NCBI RefSeq assembly: GCF_009870125.1 | Contig: NC_046681.1 | Coordinates: 10,925,001 to 10,989,000 of the forward strand | Source: Drosophila pseudoobscura | Lineage: Eukaryota > Arthropoda > Insecta > Diptera > Drosophilidae | Reading direction: 5' to 3' | DNA length: 64,000 nt | In this document: positions 1 through 12,274 of the stretch, in pieces | Position numbering within the stretch: position 1 is the first letter of the stretch | Layout of the letters: every line of letters begins with the position of its first letter | Notes under the pieces: model-generated | Database searches by the model: none | Told to the model about the DNA's origin: nothing | Seen by the model: only the letters and a program-made list of their open reading frames with translations | Translations under genes and position numbers: made by a program

Positions 1-3000
1 ATTTCACACGCGTCTTAATTGATATTCGTTTTATTATTATTTAATTGTAAACATTTCGGGGGCGCTCGGGCAATCGAGAATGTTTATTGTATGCATCCAC
101 GCATCCATCCATCCATCCATCTCTCAATTCCGATCTTTCTTATAGGTAATCAAACAGCATATTCCACTGAAGTCGGCCTGAAGTCGAGGGAGGACACACC
201 GGCGGAGTGATGGATGATGAGTGGAACACTCTGTTTCGACTGCTGCAATTCTTCATTCATTTTTTATGATTTATGGCAAACATTTTTATAGACATTTTAT
301 ATCACACGAAACACACACAAATTTTTGACAGCTCGTTAGACTTTAGACACCTACGCCCCATCCATAAATAAAGCCTCCCCTACTATTTGTTTAGTTACTA
401 AGCGATTGAGAGCAACAGCCCCAAAGAATAACCCCCAAAAGATCTGCACGTGGACCAAAGTGCATCCAATAAACCGAATATACAAATATGAGAAACCAAT
501 GGGAAAAGTATTTTCATTTCGGGGCAACAATTACCAGATGGGGGCCACTGATGGAAGCTGATGGCAGAATTCTGATAGATAATTGGTATCATTAGCGAAA
601 GCTATCTACTACCTAGTGCAAGGACCTAGGTCCGCCAACGAAACCATTCAACAACGCTTTCAACAATCTTTTGGATACTGATTAAAGAATTCTGATGGAT
701 AGCTATGGCAGAATTCTGATAGATAATTGGAATCATTAGCGAAAGCTATCTGCTATCTATTGCAAAAAGATCTCTCACCAACGAAACCATTCAACAACGC
801 TTTCAACAATCTTTTGGATACTGATTAAAGAATTCTGATGGATAGCTATGGCAGAATTCTGATAGATAATTGGAATCATTAGCGAAAGCTATCTGCTATC
901 TATTGCAAAAAATATCTCTCACCAACGAAACCATTCAACAATACTTTCAACAATCTGTTGGAGGCTGATGAAAGAATTCTGATGGCTAATTATCGTGGGC
1001 TTTCGGGGTCAATAATTACAAATTTGGAGTCAGTTTTCAAAAATTCAAAATGGCGGATCCAATAAGGTCGGATTTACTTAAAACGAAGAACTCCCCGGCC
1101 TTGCTACATCTTCCCCCTTTAAATAGATCTTTTGAAAAGATAAGAACTCGATACATCTCGAAACAAGAAAACTGACATCAAATTCGTAATCAGCGACCCC
1201 AAAAGCCCCCCATGGACGAGTTTCAAGAAAATCCGATCAATTTTTCTAATGAGTTTCCACCATATTGATTTTTTGAGGCTAGAAAAAAATATCCTGACGT
1301 GATGGAACAAATCTGACCTTGGATTCGTGTTCAGGGTTCGTGTTTGTGGGGCTGTATGTATAATTATCTGCTACGAAAGTGCCTCTACTGCAAAGATCCC
1401 TCACCAACGAAAACATTCAACAACGCTTTCAACAATCTGTTGCATACTTTCGCGCTTGAGGAGTGGCTGAGTGATATATACTGTAGAATGCTGATAGACC
1501 AAAGAGTCGGTCGTAATTCCACAAAACGAAAATAAACCCATTCCTCTTGATCGTTCGCGATATTGCCAAAAAGGCAAATGCGACCCATAAATTATGTCCC
1601 GCGCAAAACAACACGACAAAATCACACAGTAAGCTGATAGATACTCGTAGAACTCGGGAGGGACCCAAAAGTTAGATGCGGGCGAAATTTCATTGCGTTG
1701 ACGGAGAGACATCGTAAAACCTATTTTCGTGGCGATTGAAATGAAATTTATGCGCGCGGCACAACATGTTTTGATATTCCGACAGTTTTACACCAATAGC
1801 GACTAATTAAATGGGATAAATTGTATATTTATTGATCCATAAACGATCGTTTGCTTACTTTGAACTGCCAGAAAACCGAATAGCAATACCAACTGCATTA
1901 TGCGCTGTGTTCTTGGCCTGAGAAACCCACTATTTGGTTCACGGCTTCGATGCGCGTGGCATGGAAATATGCAGATCACATGGCCAATGTTATTTATGAT
2001 CATCCCAATTTGTTCGCCAGCTCGTGCTAGAGACATCCTCATAACGACTGGTGGGGACCAGAGGTATACCCTTGAGTATTGTTTGATATTCTAATAATTT
2101 GTTCTTGATAGTGCCGCCTCTAGTTTTTCCCCATTTCCAAAGTATTTTCCAGTCCAATCCATTCACATTTATCTCGTCTAGCCACCCCTTACGGCGGGGC
2201 ATTAAAAATATTTAAGTGCCGTCGGCATGCGCCCCATAAAAAAGTGCTCGGAATCTGTTGTTCTTCTTGTTGTTGTTGTCATTTATCAAACAAAGTCAAG
2301 GTGAAACGGCACTGACCGTTCAAGCGTTTAACTTAATTACAGGCAGCGATTAATACGACACCGAATAATCAATCAGGCATTGGGAGATTGATCGGATTCG
2401 AAGGGGGGCCCTAGATTCACGGCTATACTCGTATCATTCGCTTTTATTGGCAAAGACAAGACAGGTCTAATGCAAACAATGTGTCCGGGTCCGCCCACTG
2501 CCGCACGGCACCTTTTGTTGAATGAACCTGAACCTGAATGTGTTTGTTTATGGCTAACCGAGGCGTCACATCCTGCCTGTCCAATGCTCGAAGCAACAAA
2601 GTCGTTTTCGGTGGGGTATTCTTCTCCAGAGATCGAGTGGGAGCCACCGCTATGGCAGCTCTGCCTTTCAAAGTCAACAACAGAGATGACCTTCCAGACG
2701 CCTAGGTAATTAGCCAAGACACTAATCCGAAAGGCCACCGCCACCACCACAGCCACCACCTCCACCGCCAGCGGTAGCCAAACAACAATAAATAATTAAA
2801 ATTTTAATCATAAATATTTATCGATTAGCTTAGTTTGTGTTTCCCCACTGGAACCCCCTGGCATTATTTTGTTTAAATGAGAATTCGTTTGCCAAAAATC
2901 TCGTTTAACGAGAGAGAAAGCATCTGGAACTGGCACTGGAACTGGAATGATATTAGTCTTTAAAGACTTTCCGTAAACTTTCATATAAACTCTGTTTAGG

Positions 3001-3668
3001 GTTCCATATTTGTTGCAGTTTTTGGTATATGGTATACATAGGATATCAATCAATATTTAATGGTAAAAGTCGTATATACAAAATTGTTCTTTGTGGGGGT
3101 AGGGATACGCATAGAAGAAGTACTATGGATTGCAGATTACAGATAGACATTAAGATTAAGAGCTACTACGAATATACAACGAAACTTAGATGTCTAGTAA
3201 TTGGTCATCATCCACTTTCAGTTTCTCTCTACAAATATATCGGGTAAACGCTATATATAAATTCTAGATCTAGATAATTGCATTAGTTGGTATCGTATCG
3301 TACCGTATATGTATCGTATCGTATGGTATATCGTTTAAAGTAAGTAACGCGTAAATCACACATTATATATTAGATATAGTATATACAATATAGACATGTA
3401 GAATATATCGAAAAAATCATTACGGCGGAAGACTAGAAAGGTAACACTAGTGGAATCCGTTGACGTGTGTTTTCTCCAAGTGGTTTCTGGTAGGGGGGGA
3501 TGGGGGGGGGGGGGGGGGTCTCTTAACGGTACAAATTCTTACTAAATTACTAAATACCTATAGCATAGCAAATTTCGCTAACATTAATATAATATTTGAT
3601 CTCATAGATCTACAAATTCAAACAGTTCCGCAGAGGATGATATTTGATAAGAGGGCACTCGCTGCCCT
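1..3668. other. Noncoding region downstream of the kinase gene
   Basis: I find no gene here. The stretch holds the ~143-bp tandem repeat listed separately, an A+T-rich block at 2,780-3,460 and a long G run at about 3,488-3,519. The kinase gene ends at 3,669 on the minus strand, so its 3' UTR must occupy the right part. A minus-strand AATAAA (TTTATT at 2,443-2,448) is one possible end, giving a UTR of about 1.2 kb, but I cannot choose between candidates. Confidence 0.5.
558..992. repeat. Tandem repeat, period ~143-144 bp, about three copies
   Basis: The word GCAGAATTCTGATAGATAAT recurs at 564, 708 and 851, a spacing of 144 and 143 bp, and the sequence between is nearly identical from copy to copy. 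A more diverged copy, recognisable by TTCAACAACGCTTTCAACAA, lies at about 1,350-1,450. Between them, 1,172-1,340 shows another weak ~141-bp periodicity. The family is unknown to me; it could be the internal repeat of a nonautonomous transposon. Confidence 0.8.
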
Positions 3669-5026
3669 CTAATGCATCATGTCCAGGCCATGCAAGCTCT
3701 CGACCTCGGGATCGAAGCTGGCATCGCAGGTGGACAGCCAGTCCCAGACGCGCCGTCGCACCATCACCGGATCGATGGGTATGTCCAGGCCGTAGCTGGA
3801 CATCATGCGCTTGAACCGGAGCTTGTTCTCGTCGCCCGAGAGGCGGCCCTCGCGCTGGTTCAGGTAGATGCACGAGTCCTGGTCGTGGTGGGTGGGCGAG
3901 ATGAGGGTGGCCGACTTGGAGGTGGAGATGCGGCACTCCACCCAGCGGTCCTTCATGTACTTGGTCACCTCGGTGATCTTGCAGCGGTCCTCCGGATCGT
4001 GGCTGAGATACTTGCGGAAGCAGCGCATCAGGCGTGGCGAGAATCGCCGGAAACTGTCCGGCACTTTGGTCGTCTTGCGCTGCTCGTACTTCATAAAGTT
4101 GGCGTACGACTGGTCCTTGACCCAGTCGGCCGACTGCCAGGGCGGATTGCCGGTGAGGATGTTGTACAGCAGGATGCCGAACTGCCAGGAATCGCTGATG
4201 GGCAGGCACTGGAAGCGCTCGTTCTTGATCAGCTCCAGCTGCTCGGGCGGCACACAGCTGGTCCACGTGTGCTTCACCTTGTGCACCAGCAGGCCCTTCT
4301 TGGTGGTCGCCCCGAAGTCGCACAGCTTCACCCTGGTAAAGTCCGGCGTGAACACCAGGATATTCTCAATCTTCAGGTCGCGATGCACCAGGTTCTTCGA
4401 GTGCATGAAACCCAGGGCCGAGCTCAGCTGCTCGGAGATCAGCTTGCAGGCGTTCTCGTGCAGGCCGTTGGGTCCGATGTTCGAGGCCAGGTCTCCGTAC
4501 GGGGCGTGCTCCATCGCGAACACATAGTAGTCCATCGTCTGGAAGGCCACCGCGTAGGCGCTCAGGATGTGGTGGTGGTGCGACAGCTCGTAGTTGTAGT
4601 GGAACTCCTTCTGGAACTCCTTGATCGTGGTCAGCTCCGCGTGCACTGCCTTCAGGGCCACCAGCGTGTTGGTGGGCCTGTGCCGGCACAGCAGTATCTT
4701 GGCGAAGCATCCCTCCGCCAGGGTCTTCTCAATGTTGTACTGGTCCGCGAACGTCATCAGCGGCAGCTCCACGTCCGGTATCAAGTGGATCTGTCCGCCG
4801 TCGTTCTTGTCCGGCTTCTTGTAGATGCTGCTCCTACGGCTCACCGACGCCGCCCCGGGCACCTCCAGGCGGCCCGTGCTGGTGCTGGTGGGTGTCAGCG
4901 GCGTGCTGCACCTCTTCTGGTTGTTGTGATTGGTGCAGGTGCTGCTGTTGTTGTTGCTGTTGCGACTGTTGGTGCTGCCTCCGTCGCCAAACGAGCGGCG
5001 CAGGCGGAAGGAAAATGAACGTTTCT
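3669..5026 (-). CDS. meng: SBK-type serine/threonine protein kinase, last coding exon (5' part not found)
   Basis: Protein kinase of the SH3-binding-kinase (SBK) group. The best match I know is Drosophila meng (Meng-Po, CG11221), reported to work with PKA to stabilise CrebB in memory formation. The exon encodes 451 residues and ends at TAG (3,669-3,671). A basic, Asn/Ser-rich leader (residues 1-75) is followed by the kinase fold: VALK lysine near residue 124, catalytic loop HRDLKIEN at 214-221 (codons from about 4,385 downward), DFG at 236-238, PPE in place of APE near 260. The glycine loop is degenerate (AEGCFAKI), so ATP binding may be unusual. The reading frame runs back to a clear acceptor, CTCTTGCAG before 5,026, entered with two bases of a split codon. 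The true start is therefore in an upstream exon that I could not locate. Family call is firm; the symbol rests on recall plus the neighbouring genes. Confidence 0.88.
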
Positions 5027-6321
5027 CTGCAAGAGATGAAGAGAGATCATATTATTGGGGATTCTATAAGGCAGATTCTTATGGTTGCTTATAATTTTGT
5101 AGAATTTTCGGTTGGTGCACACAAGAATCTATTCCTTTTCCTCATAGGAGCAGTCCCCATTTGCCTCAATTATCCCTCAGTTCATCTTTCAGTCTATAGG
5201 CATAGGAATCTCCCTAAAATACAGGCACTTAGTCCCTACTTAAGCGCCGGAGTCTCTCTCTCTCTCTGATGGTGTGTGAGGAACCTACACAGCTAATTAC
5301 CTTCTAATGCCAATTCTTCCACTCCATTTAGCCCTCGTTCCACTTAATTTCCACCTCCTGCTCCCAGTTCAAGCTTCCTTTTGCCTGCCCTTAAACTTGA
5401 CCTCTCAGACACAATCAATATCTTCTCCAGCCCACCTCTGCCTTGACCCTAGCCTTGGCAACAGCTCCCGTCTTCAGATGGGCTGCTCGGCCGCTTCGAG
5501 TGCCATTAATTGGAAATATTTCTCGGTTGTTCCTTATGATTTATAATCAACGTTTGATGTGTTGTTCTTTTATGTGCCGTGTTCCACATCGCGAATTATT
5601 AATTTATCATACAAGAACGGACATGGAAAAGCGCTTACAGCCCTCCGCCCCTCCCAAGGGGAAAGAGCAACACCCACGCCCACGTCCATGTCCGCGCCCA
5701 AGACAGAGAGATAGACGATGGTTGTCGCCGAGTTGTCTGTGACAAAGTTAGTGCAGAATTTGCGTAGATCAGATGCCCAGATCGGCCATGGGCTAGAGAG
5801 AGTCCAGGGGGTTGTCTCTGGGTTATAGATGGGGCCGGGCCACACAGCCAAAAGACGTCAGCAGTTAGTCACGGATTCTGTGACTGCTGCGATTTTTGGA
5901 ATCCGCACAATCTGCGTAGTGCCAGTGACAGCCCAGCTCCACCTCCACCTCCACCCGCAGCCCCTGCTCCCCCGCACATTTGATTTCATTTATAGCCCGA
6001 GAAATAGTGAGAAGAAATCATTTGTTTTGCCGCCGCATGGGACACGGGCCAGACAGAGAATCGAATCTATATCTGCTATATAGCATATAGCATATAGCCC
6101 GTTAAATGCTTTAGCTGGAAAATCAAATTAAATCGCGGAGGACCGGTGCGGAGCGGAGCAAAACATTTATAGGGCGTGATGTGATTTTCGCTCGATTTTG
6201 CTCACAATTTTAACGCGAATCGTGAATCGCCGTTTGACGTTAAATTATATGTTCTGTTTAGCGATCAAAATCGTATTTCATAAAGTGTCAACTGCGGAGG
6301 AGGTGGTTCTGGTTGTGGTTC

Positions 6322-6357
6322 GGGGTTGGGGTTCGGGGTTGGGGTTCGGGGTTCGGG
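6322..6357 (+). other. Candidate G-quadruplex, telomere-like G-rich tract
   Basis: Five GGGG runs and a final GGG run are separated by only TT or TTC, giving six G runs within 36 bases. This satisfies the usual intramolecular quadruplex pattern (four or more runs of three or more G, short loops). The flanking sequence is ordinary noncoding DNA. Confidence 0.7.
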
Positions 6358-7708
6358 CGATGCAGGGGTGAAGGTGAATCGAAAATTGTTTACATATATT
6401 GAAAAGTATTTTCATTTTAGACAAATTACTGCAGAGAAATATTTACCACTGAGGCATGACACGAGAAATGCATTTCTCAGCTAATTTATGGCTGTATCTC
6501 GAAATGGTTGGAGATAGATATAGATAGTGTCTATAGGGTGGTTCAGGTGTTGGATCGGGTTGGGATATTGGTAAAAGCAGAGAGCGAAAAGAGATGGGAA
6601 GGGAAGTGCCTAGGGAGGGTACTGAGAAGGCTTGAATCTGTGCCTCTTTCCAGGAATTAATAGCTCCAATAACCTGACTCTTTTTAGTATATTTCAAAGA
6701 AAGATATCAGGGTTTAGTCTTTGCTTTAGGCATCTAGAAAATGCTTCAAATGTTCTCTGAATATTCCCCTTACAAGAACACGGAACTGGCATATAATTGA
6801 TACTCTTTTATAGTCAAAGGAAAGGAGTTTTCAAGTTCCATTAATAAGCTACAAATTATACCATTTTCCAACACTGTTAAGCCTTGAATGGCTTTCGCCG
6901 ACACTTCATTCGAAACCCTATTTATTCCACCTAAATCTTTTATTTTTGTTCCGCCTTTGAGTATTTTTTTGGTAGAGCAAAACATTTCTTTTAAGCCTCA
7001 TTTATTATTCCATTACAAGAGTCATTCCCCCTGCCGCACCGGGGGGAATATTAAGTGGGGGGCTGGGGGCGGCGCAAATGTGAAACCCCCCTCGAAAAAC
7101 TGGCAAAAAAGTTTGAGGGAAAGGACAGGCGGCAACACGTCAAAGATGGGACTTGCTGTTTCTATTTCTATTTCCGTTCCAAAATTGATTGGCTCTGGGC
7201 CAGAGGTGGATCCCTAATAAATGAGTGCTCCAACCCAAGGGGGAGCAAAACTAATTATGTACCATTAAAAACCATCAACAGAGATACAAAAGTCAGGGAG
7301 GCCTGCGTGTGGCCATAAATCAGACTTTCACTTTCTTCCCTGCGTCGTCGATTCAAATGATTCGAGTATTCGTTTTGGCCATTTCATCTCGATAATTTCT
7401 TTCGACGATCCGCAGCAAAACAGCAAAACATTTTGCATGGCCCCCCGAAATAGCCAAAGCCACAAATGAGCCAAAAAGGGTCAGGCAGGCAGGCAGGCAG
7501 GCGGGCAGGCGGGGGGGCTGTCGTCGGAGGAGATGCATTTTCTGCGGCTCTCTAAAAATAAAAGCGAAGCCAGAATTTCCGTGGAAATTATCTGCCCCGA
7601 CCGCAGCCCAAGGGGGAGTCGCGTATCGCATAAACAGTGGGTCAAAATAAACAATCCACACACAGGATCGCATGGGATAGTCAGACGCATTAGCTGTGGT
7701 CCGAGTAG

Positions 7709-7754
7709 CAGATACACAGATACACAGATACAGATACAGATACAGATACAGATA
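7709..7754. repeat. CAGATA microsatellite
   Basis: About seven imperfect copies of CAGATA in tandem. A weaker patch of ACAGATAC-like repeats is at about 8,448-8,490. Confidence 0.8.
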
Positions 7755-10700
7755 TGTGAAATGCATTTGCAACAAAGGCGCCAGGAGAATCGACGACCTG
7801 CCAGCCCGGCCAAGCCAATGGCAAAAACAGAAATTCTTGCGACATATGAGGGTTTTAGGAGCCTTCCAGAGGCGACTAAGAGATACCCTGGACAACCAGT
7901 GGGGTAGGGGAATATTAATTAGGGGTTGTACTCTTAAAAGTAGTAGATTTTACTGCTAGAATTTTATCCTGGAGCTGCCTTAGAGCTCAATCCAAAAGAG
8001 AATACCATATGGAATATATCCAAAAGCAAAGCCTGGAATGGCATTCAGATACCACTTTAAAGACACAATATTTCATGACAATGATGGATCTCTGCACAGC
8101 CATTCAATATCAGCCCAATCAATATACCCTTCCTCGCCGAACAGATCCAGAACCAGGGGGAGGCACGGGGTGGGGGAGGGGCCATCAGCATCAGGTCTCC
8201 AACACTCGTATGAGTGACTGCCAAAATGTACGTTTCGGTTAGTCCCCTTGCCCGGCCCCGTGCCCCTGATTGTCGCCCTGGTCTCCAACAACAGCAGCAA
8301 CAAACGAGAGCCGTGTCCCGATTCCCCGCCTGCTTGGCAACCCGCCCGACAGTGTACGCGACTTTGGGGGCATTGCTGACGTCAATGGACAAGTCGTTGT
8401 CGGTCGGCGTGCCACATACACAACGTACAAGCGCACAGATATAGCCACAACAACAGATACAGCTACAGACACAGATACAGATACATTTGTATCTATAGGC
8501 CAACGAGGCTGCGTCTGAGGCTGAGGCTGAAGCAGCCCCGTCGGCGACTCCCAGACCAATTGTAAGTTTTTTTTGTTGGTATTATTACAAAATAAAATGG
8601 GAAACACTTTTAGACCAGGGCCCGGCAGCCAGAGCAGCGTCTCAACGGGGGATGATGAATCGCTTAACCGGAGACCATCGACCGTCGACCGTAGACCACC
8701 GGACAATGCCGGAGGCTTTCGAATGGCCCAACACTTGGCAGTAGTGCGGCTCTCCCCGCAAAAACAATTGATTGCTCAATCTGCGGGGGAGGGTGTGTGC
8801 TCCGGAGGGCAACCTCAGACCTACGTCAACTCTCGCAAGAGTCCCGGAGACTGGAGACCTACGACAACGTGCTGTTCTGCTCCTCCTCCTTTGCCATTTC
8901 CATTAACCATGAAAAACACATATAATTTATATTTAATTTCTTGACTTTTCCGGGTATTAAGTACTTGTACTTGTACTTGTATAATCGTATTTCAGATTTG
9001 CTTCGATTGTTTACAGAAAAACACACACAGACCTGAATTTGGGTCAGGCAAAGTTTTGTTACAATCCACAAAATGTTCGTTCCATTGGGGGGCTATTTGT
9101 TGATTTTCCCATTACACGGAAAAAGCGCCACTTTTCCGATATATGCTATACGGCTAAAGATTTCAACAGTCGATATATAACACAGAAATTCGTGTAGATT
9201 CGAGGCGGATTTTGCAAGTGTTTGGGAAATGGGAAGTGCTTTGATTATTGCCTGTTTTGTTCCCCGTTTTCTTGATCAAGGATGGAAAACAGTGAGAGGA
9301 AGGTCGGTCCATAGAAGAATAAACAATGATAAAGTGGAACCCATTAATAACTACTTCACGTAGGATCCTACCAAGGGAATCCACTAGAGAAGAAGGTCTT
9401 TGACGTCGCGCGTCATGCGGCAGCGCCCCTCGCCCCAGCTGGTGTCTCACGGGCCACTGGACGGTGCATCGCCTCTTGAAAGATGCAATCCAATATGCGC
9501 CATAGATACAGCTCTATCCCAAGCCCATGAATGATGGTTATTTCTACCAATCTATCCTCTATATTTCCCTCCATCTTTCCAGTGCTCAAACACTCCCCGA
9601 ACAAAGGCTTTTGCATCATTTTGCTCCCCATTCGGTGGATGGGCTGTTGAAAAAGGAAAAACTAAACAGCATTCTGCAAATACTTATTATACAACAATTC
9701 AATAAAAATTAACGACTTAAAACAAAATTTCCGTTGCGCCCACAAAGGCAAAAACAAAGCCAACAAACCACCAACAAAACAACGAAAATAAACAAAAAGA
9801 AATAAAAACAAAGAACAAAAACAAATATAAAAAAATAAATAAATATAAAGGGGATTTTTGAAATTTTTTTTTTTAAGATTTTATACGTGTGCGTGAGATT
9901 TTTTTATAGGTTTAAAAAAAAAAGAAGAGAAGGAAAAACAGAAAAAATAAAATACATATTATATTTAGTAGATATATTTTGTTGCTGATTAAATTTGGTT
10001 TAATTTGCCTTCTCCCTCTTTCTCTTTCGGGATGGGAATATTTTTAGCAAAAGAGGGCGTGTGTGGCCGCCCCCGCCTTGTCCGCGACTTTATTGATATA
10101 TGGGAGCACTCGTCGGAGCACTCTTCGGAGCACTCTTCCCCAAGACAGACCCAACAACAGACCAACAGCGAGGGACAGCTGCTGCTCTTTGGAAGCGCTC
10201 ACATGACCGTCACGAGTACAGCCGACAGCTGACGGGGCTGAAGGATACACTAGAGGCGGACAAGTGGTTGTGCCCGTACAGGTTGCACACCCTACGAGCC
10301 ACGGCTGCTGCCCCTGAGTGGACAGAGTGCCATGTCAGGGCCAAGGAGGAAGCCAAGGATGGGGCGGCTTTACTCGAATGATATGGGGACTCCGCCAGCC
10401 ACCGTTTCCATAAATTATTTAAATATTTCCGCCTCTGCGCTGCTCGGTTCTCTGCAAGCGCATGATATATACTTTTATTTGTGTAAATAAATTCTTATAA
10501 ATAGCCGACAAATTTTGTAATTACGCGCAGAGGAAAAGTGGAAAATGGAAAAAAAAAAAAACCGAAAAATGAACATTTTCATGTAGCTGACAATTTTCAA
10601 GGTAAGGTCAAGGCGAATGCCTACGTCAGATACATTTATCAAACTTATCCATCCTGATAATGAGGTTTCATTGCGAAGGGAGCGAGAGGCCCTACAAAGA

Positions 10701-12017
10701 GCCGAAGGTGAGACAATGTCCGAGAGCTGAGCAGAGTCCATAAATTAGGTGCTACCCCCCCACCCACATCCAATAATAAATAAATAAATACCAGACTGTA
10801 TGCAACAAACACTTTTCGTTGCAACAATTGCTGTTTAATGTCTCTGCCTCTCGTCTCGTGGGGTTGGGGGGAGGGGTTTTCTCGGAACGGAACACACATG
10901 CGGAATGCTCGTAAATAATTGTAAGTAACGCTAATAATAATATTTGCCTGGCAAGTGCCTGGAATGGGTAGCCGGCACCGGCACCTGACGTCAACTAGAA
11001 GTTCCGTTGAATGAATAAATCCCCCACAAGGGAAACGGAAATTGCCTGGGCATAGATACTACGCGTAGTACTTGGAATTGTGATTAATTATGTGGCAGTT
11101 GAGTTGGTTATTGGGTGGAGAGCGAAGGAAGTAGCGTAAAGTATCGGCAAGTGTCTGCAAGGGACCCAAAATCCACAGAGAATGAAAGGAAAAACTGTAT
11201 AGAAGAGAGCTCTGCCACTGCCACTGCCTCTGGTAGACAAAAGACACATTTCAAAAGAAAACTCAATGGAAACATCATCGTCATCGTCATCCACATCACG
11301 TGAATCTTCCGTCTAGACCGGTTAAAACCGGCTTACTTGAGAGCCTTTATCATAATGGGGGGACACTTGTGTTTGTCGATTGTCGATTTCCAATTTAAAA
11401 AATACAAATAAAAATAAACCATGATCAAATCAAAGAAGCGTAAAGAAAGTATTGATATAGATACATTAATTAAACAAATAATATGAATGTTCAATCAAAT
11501 ACGATCGGTAAAAGAGGGAGAGAGAGGGAGAGACTGCGTAAAATATTTGCCATTTGTATAGTAAACATTTATTGGCGACTACGAGCGACTACGACTTCGA
11601 CTACGACTACATCTATAGAGACATCAGATTCATGTGATGCGATGTTTGGAGGCAGCGCTAAAGCGTAGCAAAATTTAATAATTTATATACTATGCATAGT
11701 ATATTCTCTCGTTGGGTTGGGTTGGGATATATGTATGTATGCGAAAATATATTCAAATAAAATCAGGCAGGAATACACTTCAGCGGCCCACGCATTCCGC
11801 CTTTCGCCTCCATCTACTTTATGTGTCTTATGTCTGGCTTTCTCGCCCCCCCCCCCCCCCCTCCCCTCCCCCAACCGACTTTCTCCTTTAGGTAAACATA
11901 TGTATGCCAGGCACAGGGAAGGGTGGGGAGCAAGTGGTTGAAGGACTGCAAATAGATCTTAATTTCAGTGGAACAAAGTCCATGCCATAACGACATTTTC
12001 ACAACAACAGCAGAGGC

Positions 12018-12274
12018 ATGATACATCCATGATATATACATGATACATTCCTGATACATCCCTGATATATCGCTGATACATCCCTGATACATCCCTGATA
12101 CATCCCTGATACATTCCTGATATATACATGATACATTCCTGATACATCCCTGATACATCTCTGATACATCCCAGATACATGCATGATACATCCCTGATAT
12201 ATCCTTGATACATCCCTGATACATCCCTGATACATCCCTGATATATCCCTGATACACCCCTGATACATCCCTGA
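12018..12274. repeat. 11-bp minisatellite, about 23 copies
   Basis: The unit TGATACATCCC is repeated with single-base variants (ACATTCC, ATATACA, ACACCCC) over about 257 bp. Because 11 is not a multiple of three, each minus-strand frame reads the same 11-residue cycle, MYQGCIRDVSG, so three overlapping minus-strand frames stay open. That is a property of the repeat and does not indicate a gene. Confidence 0.9.
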
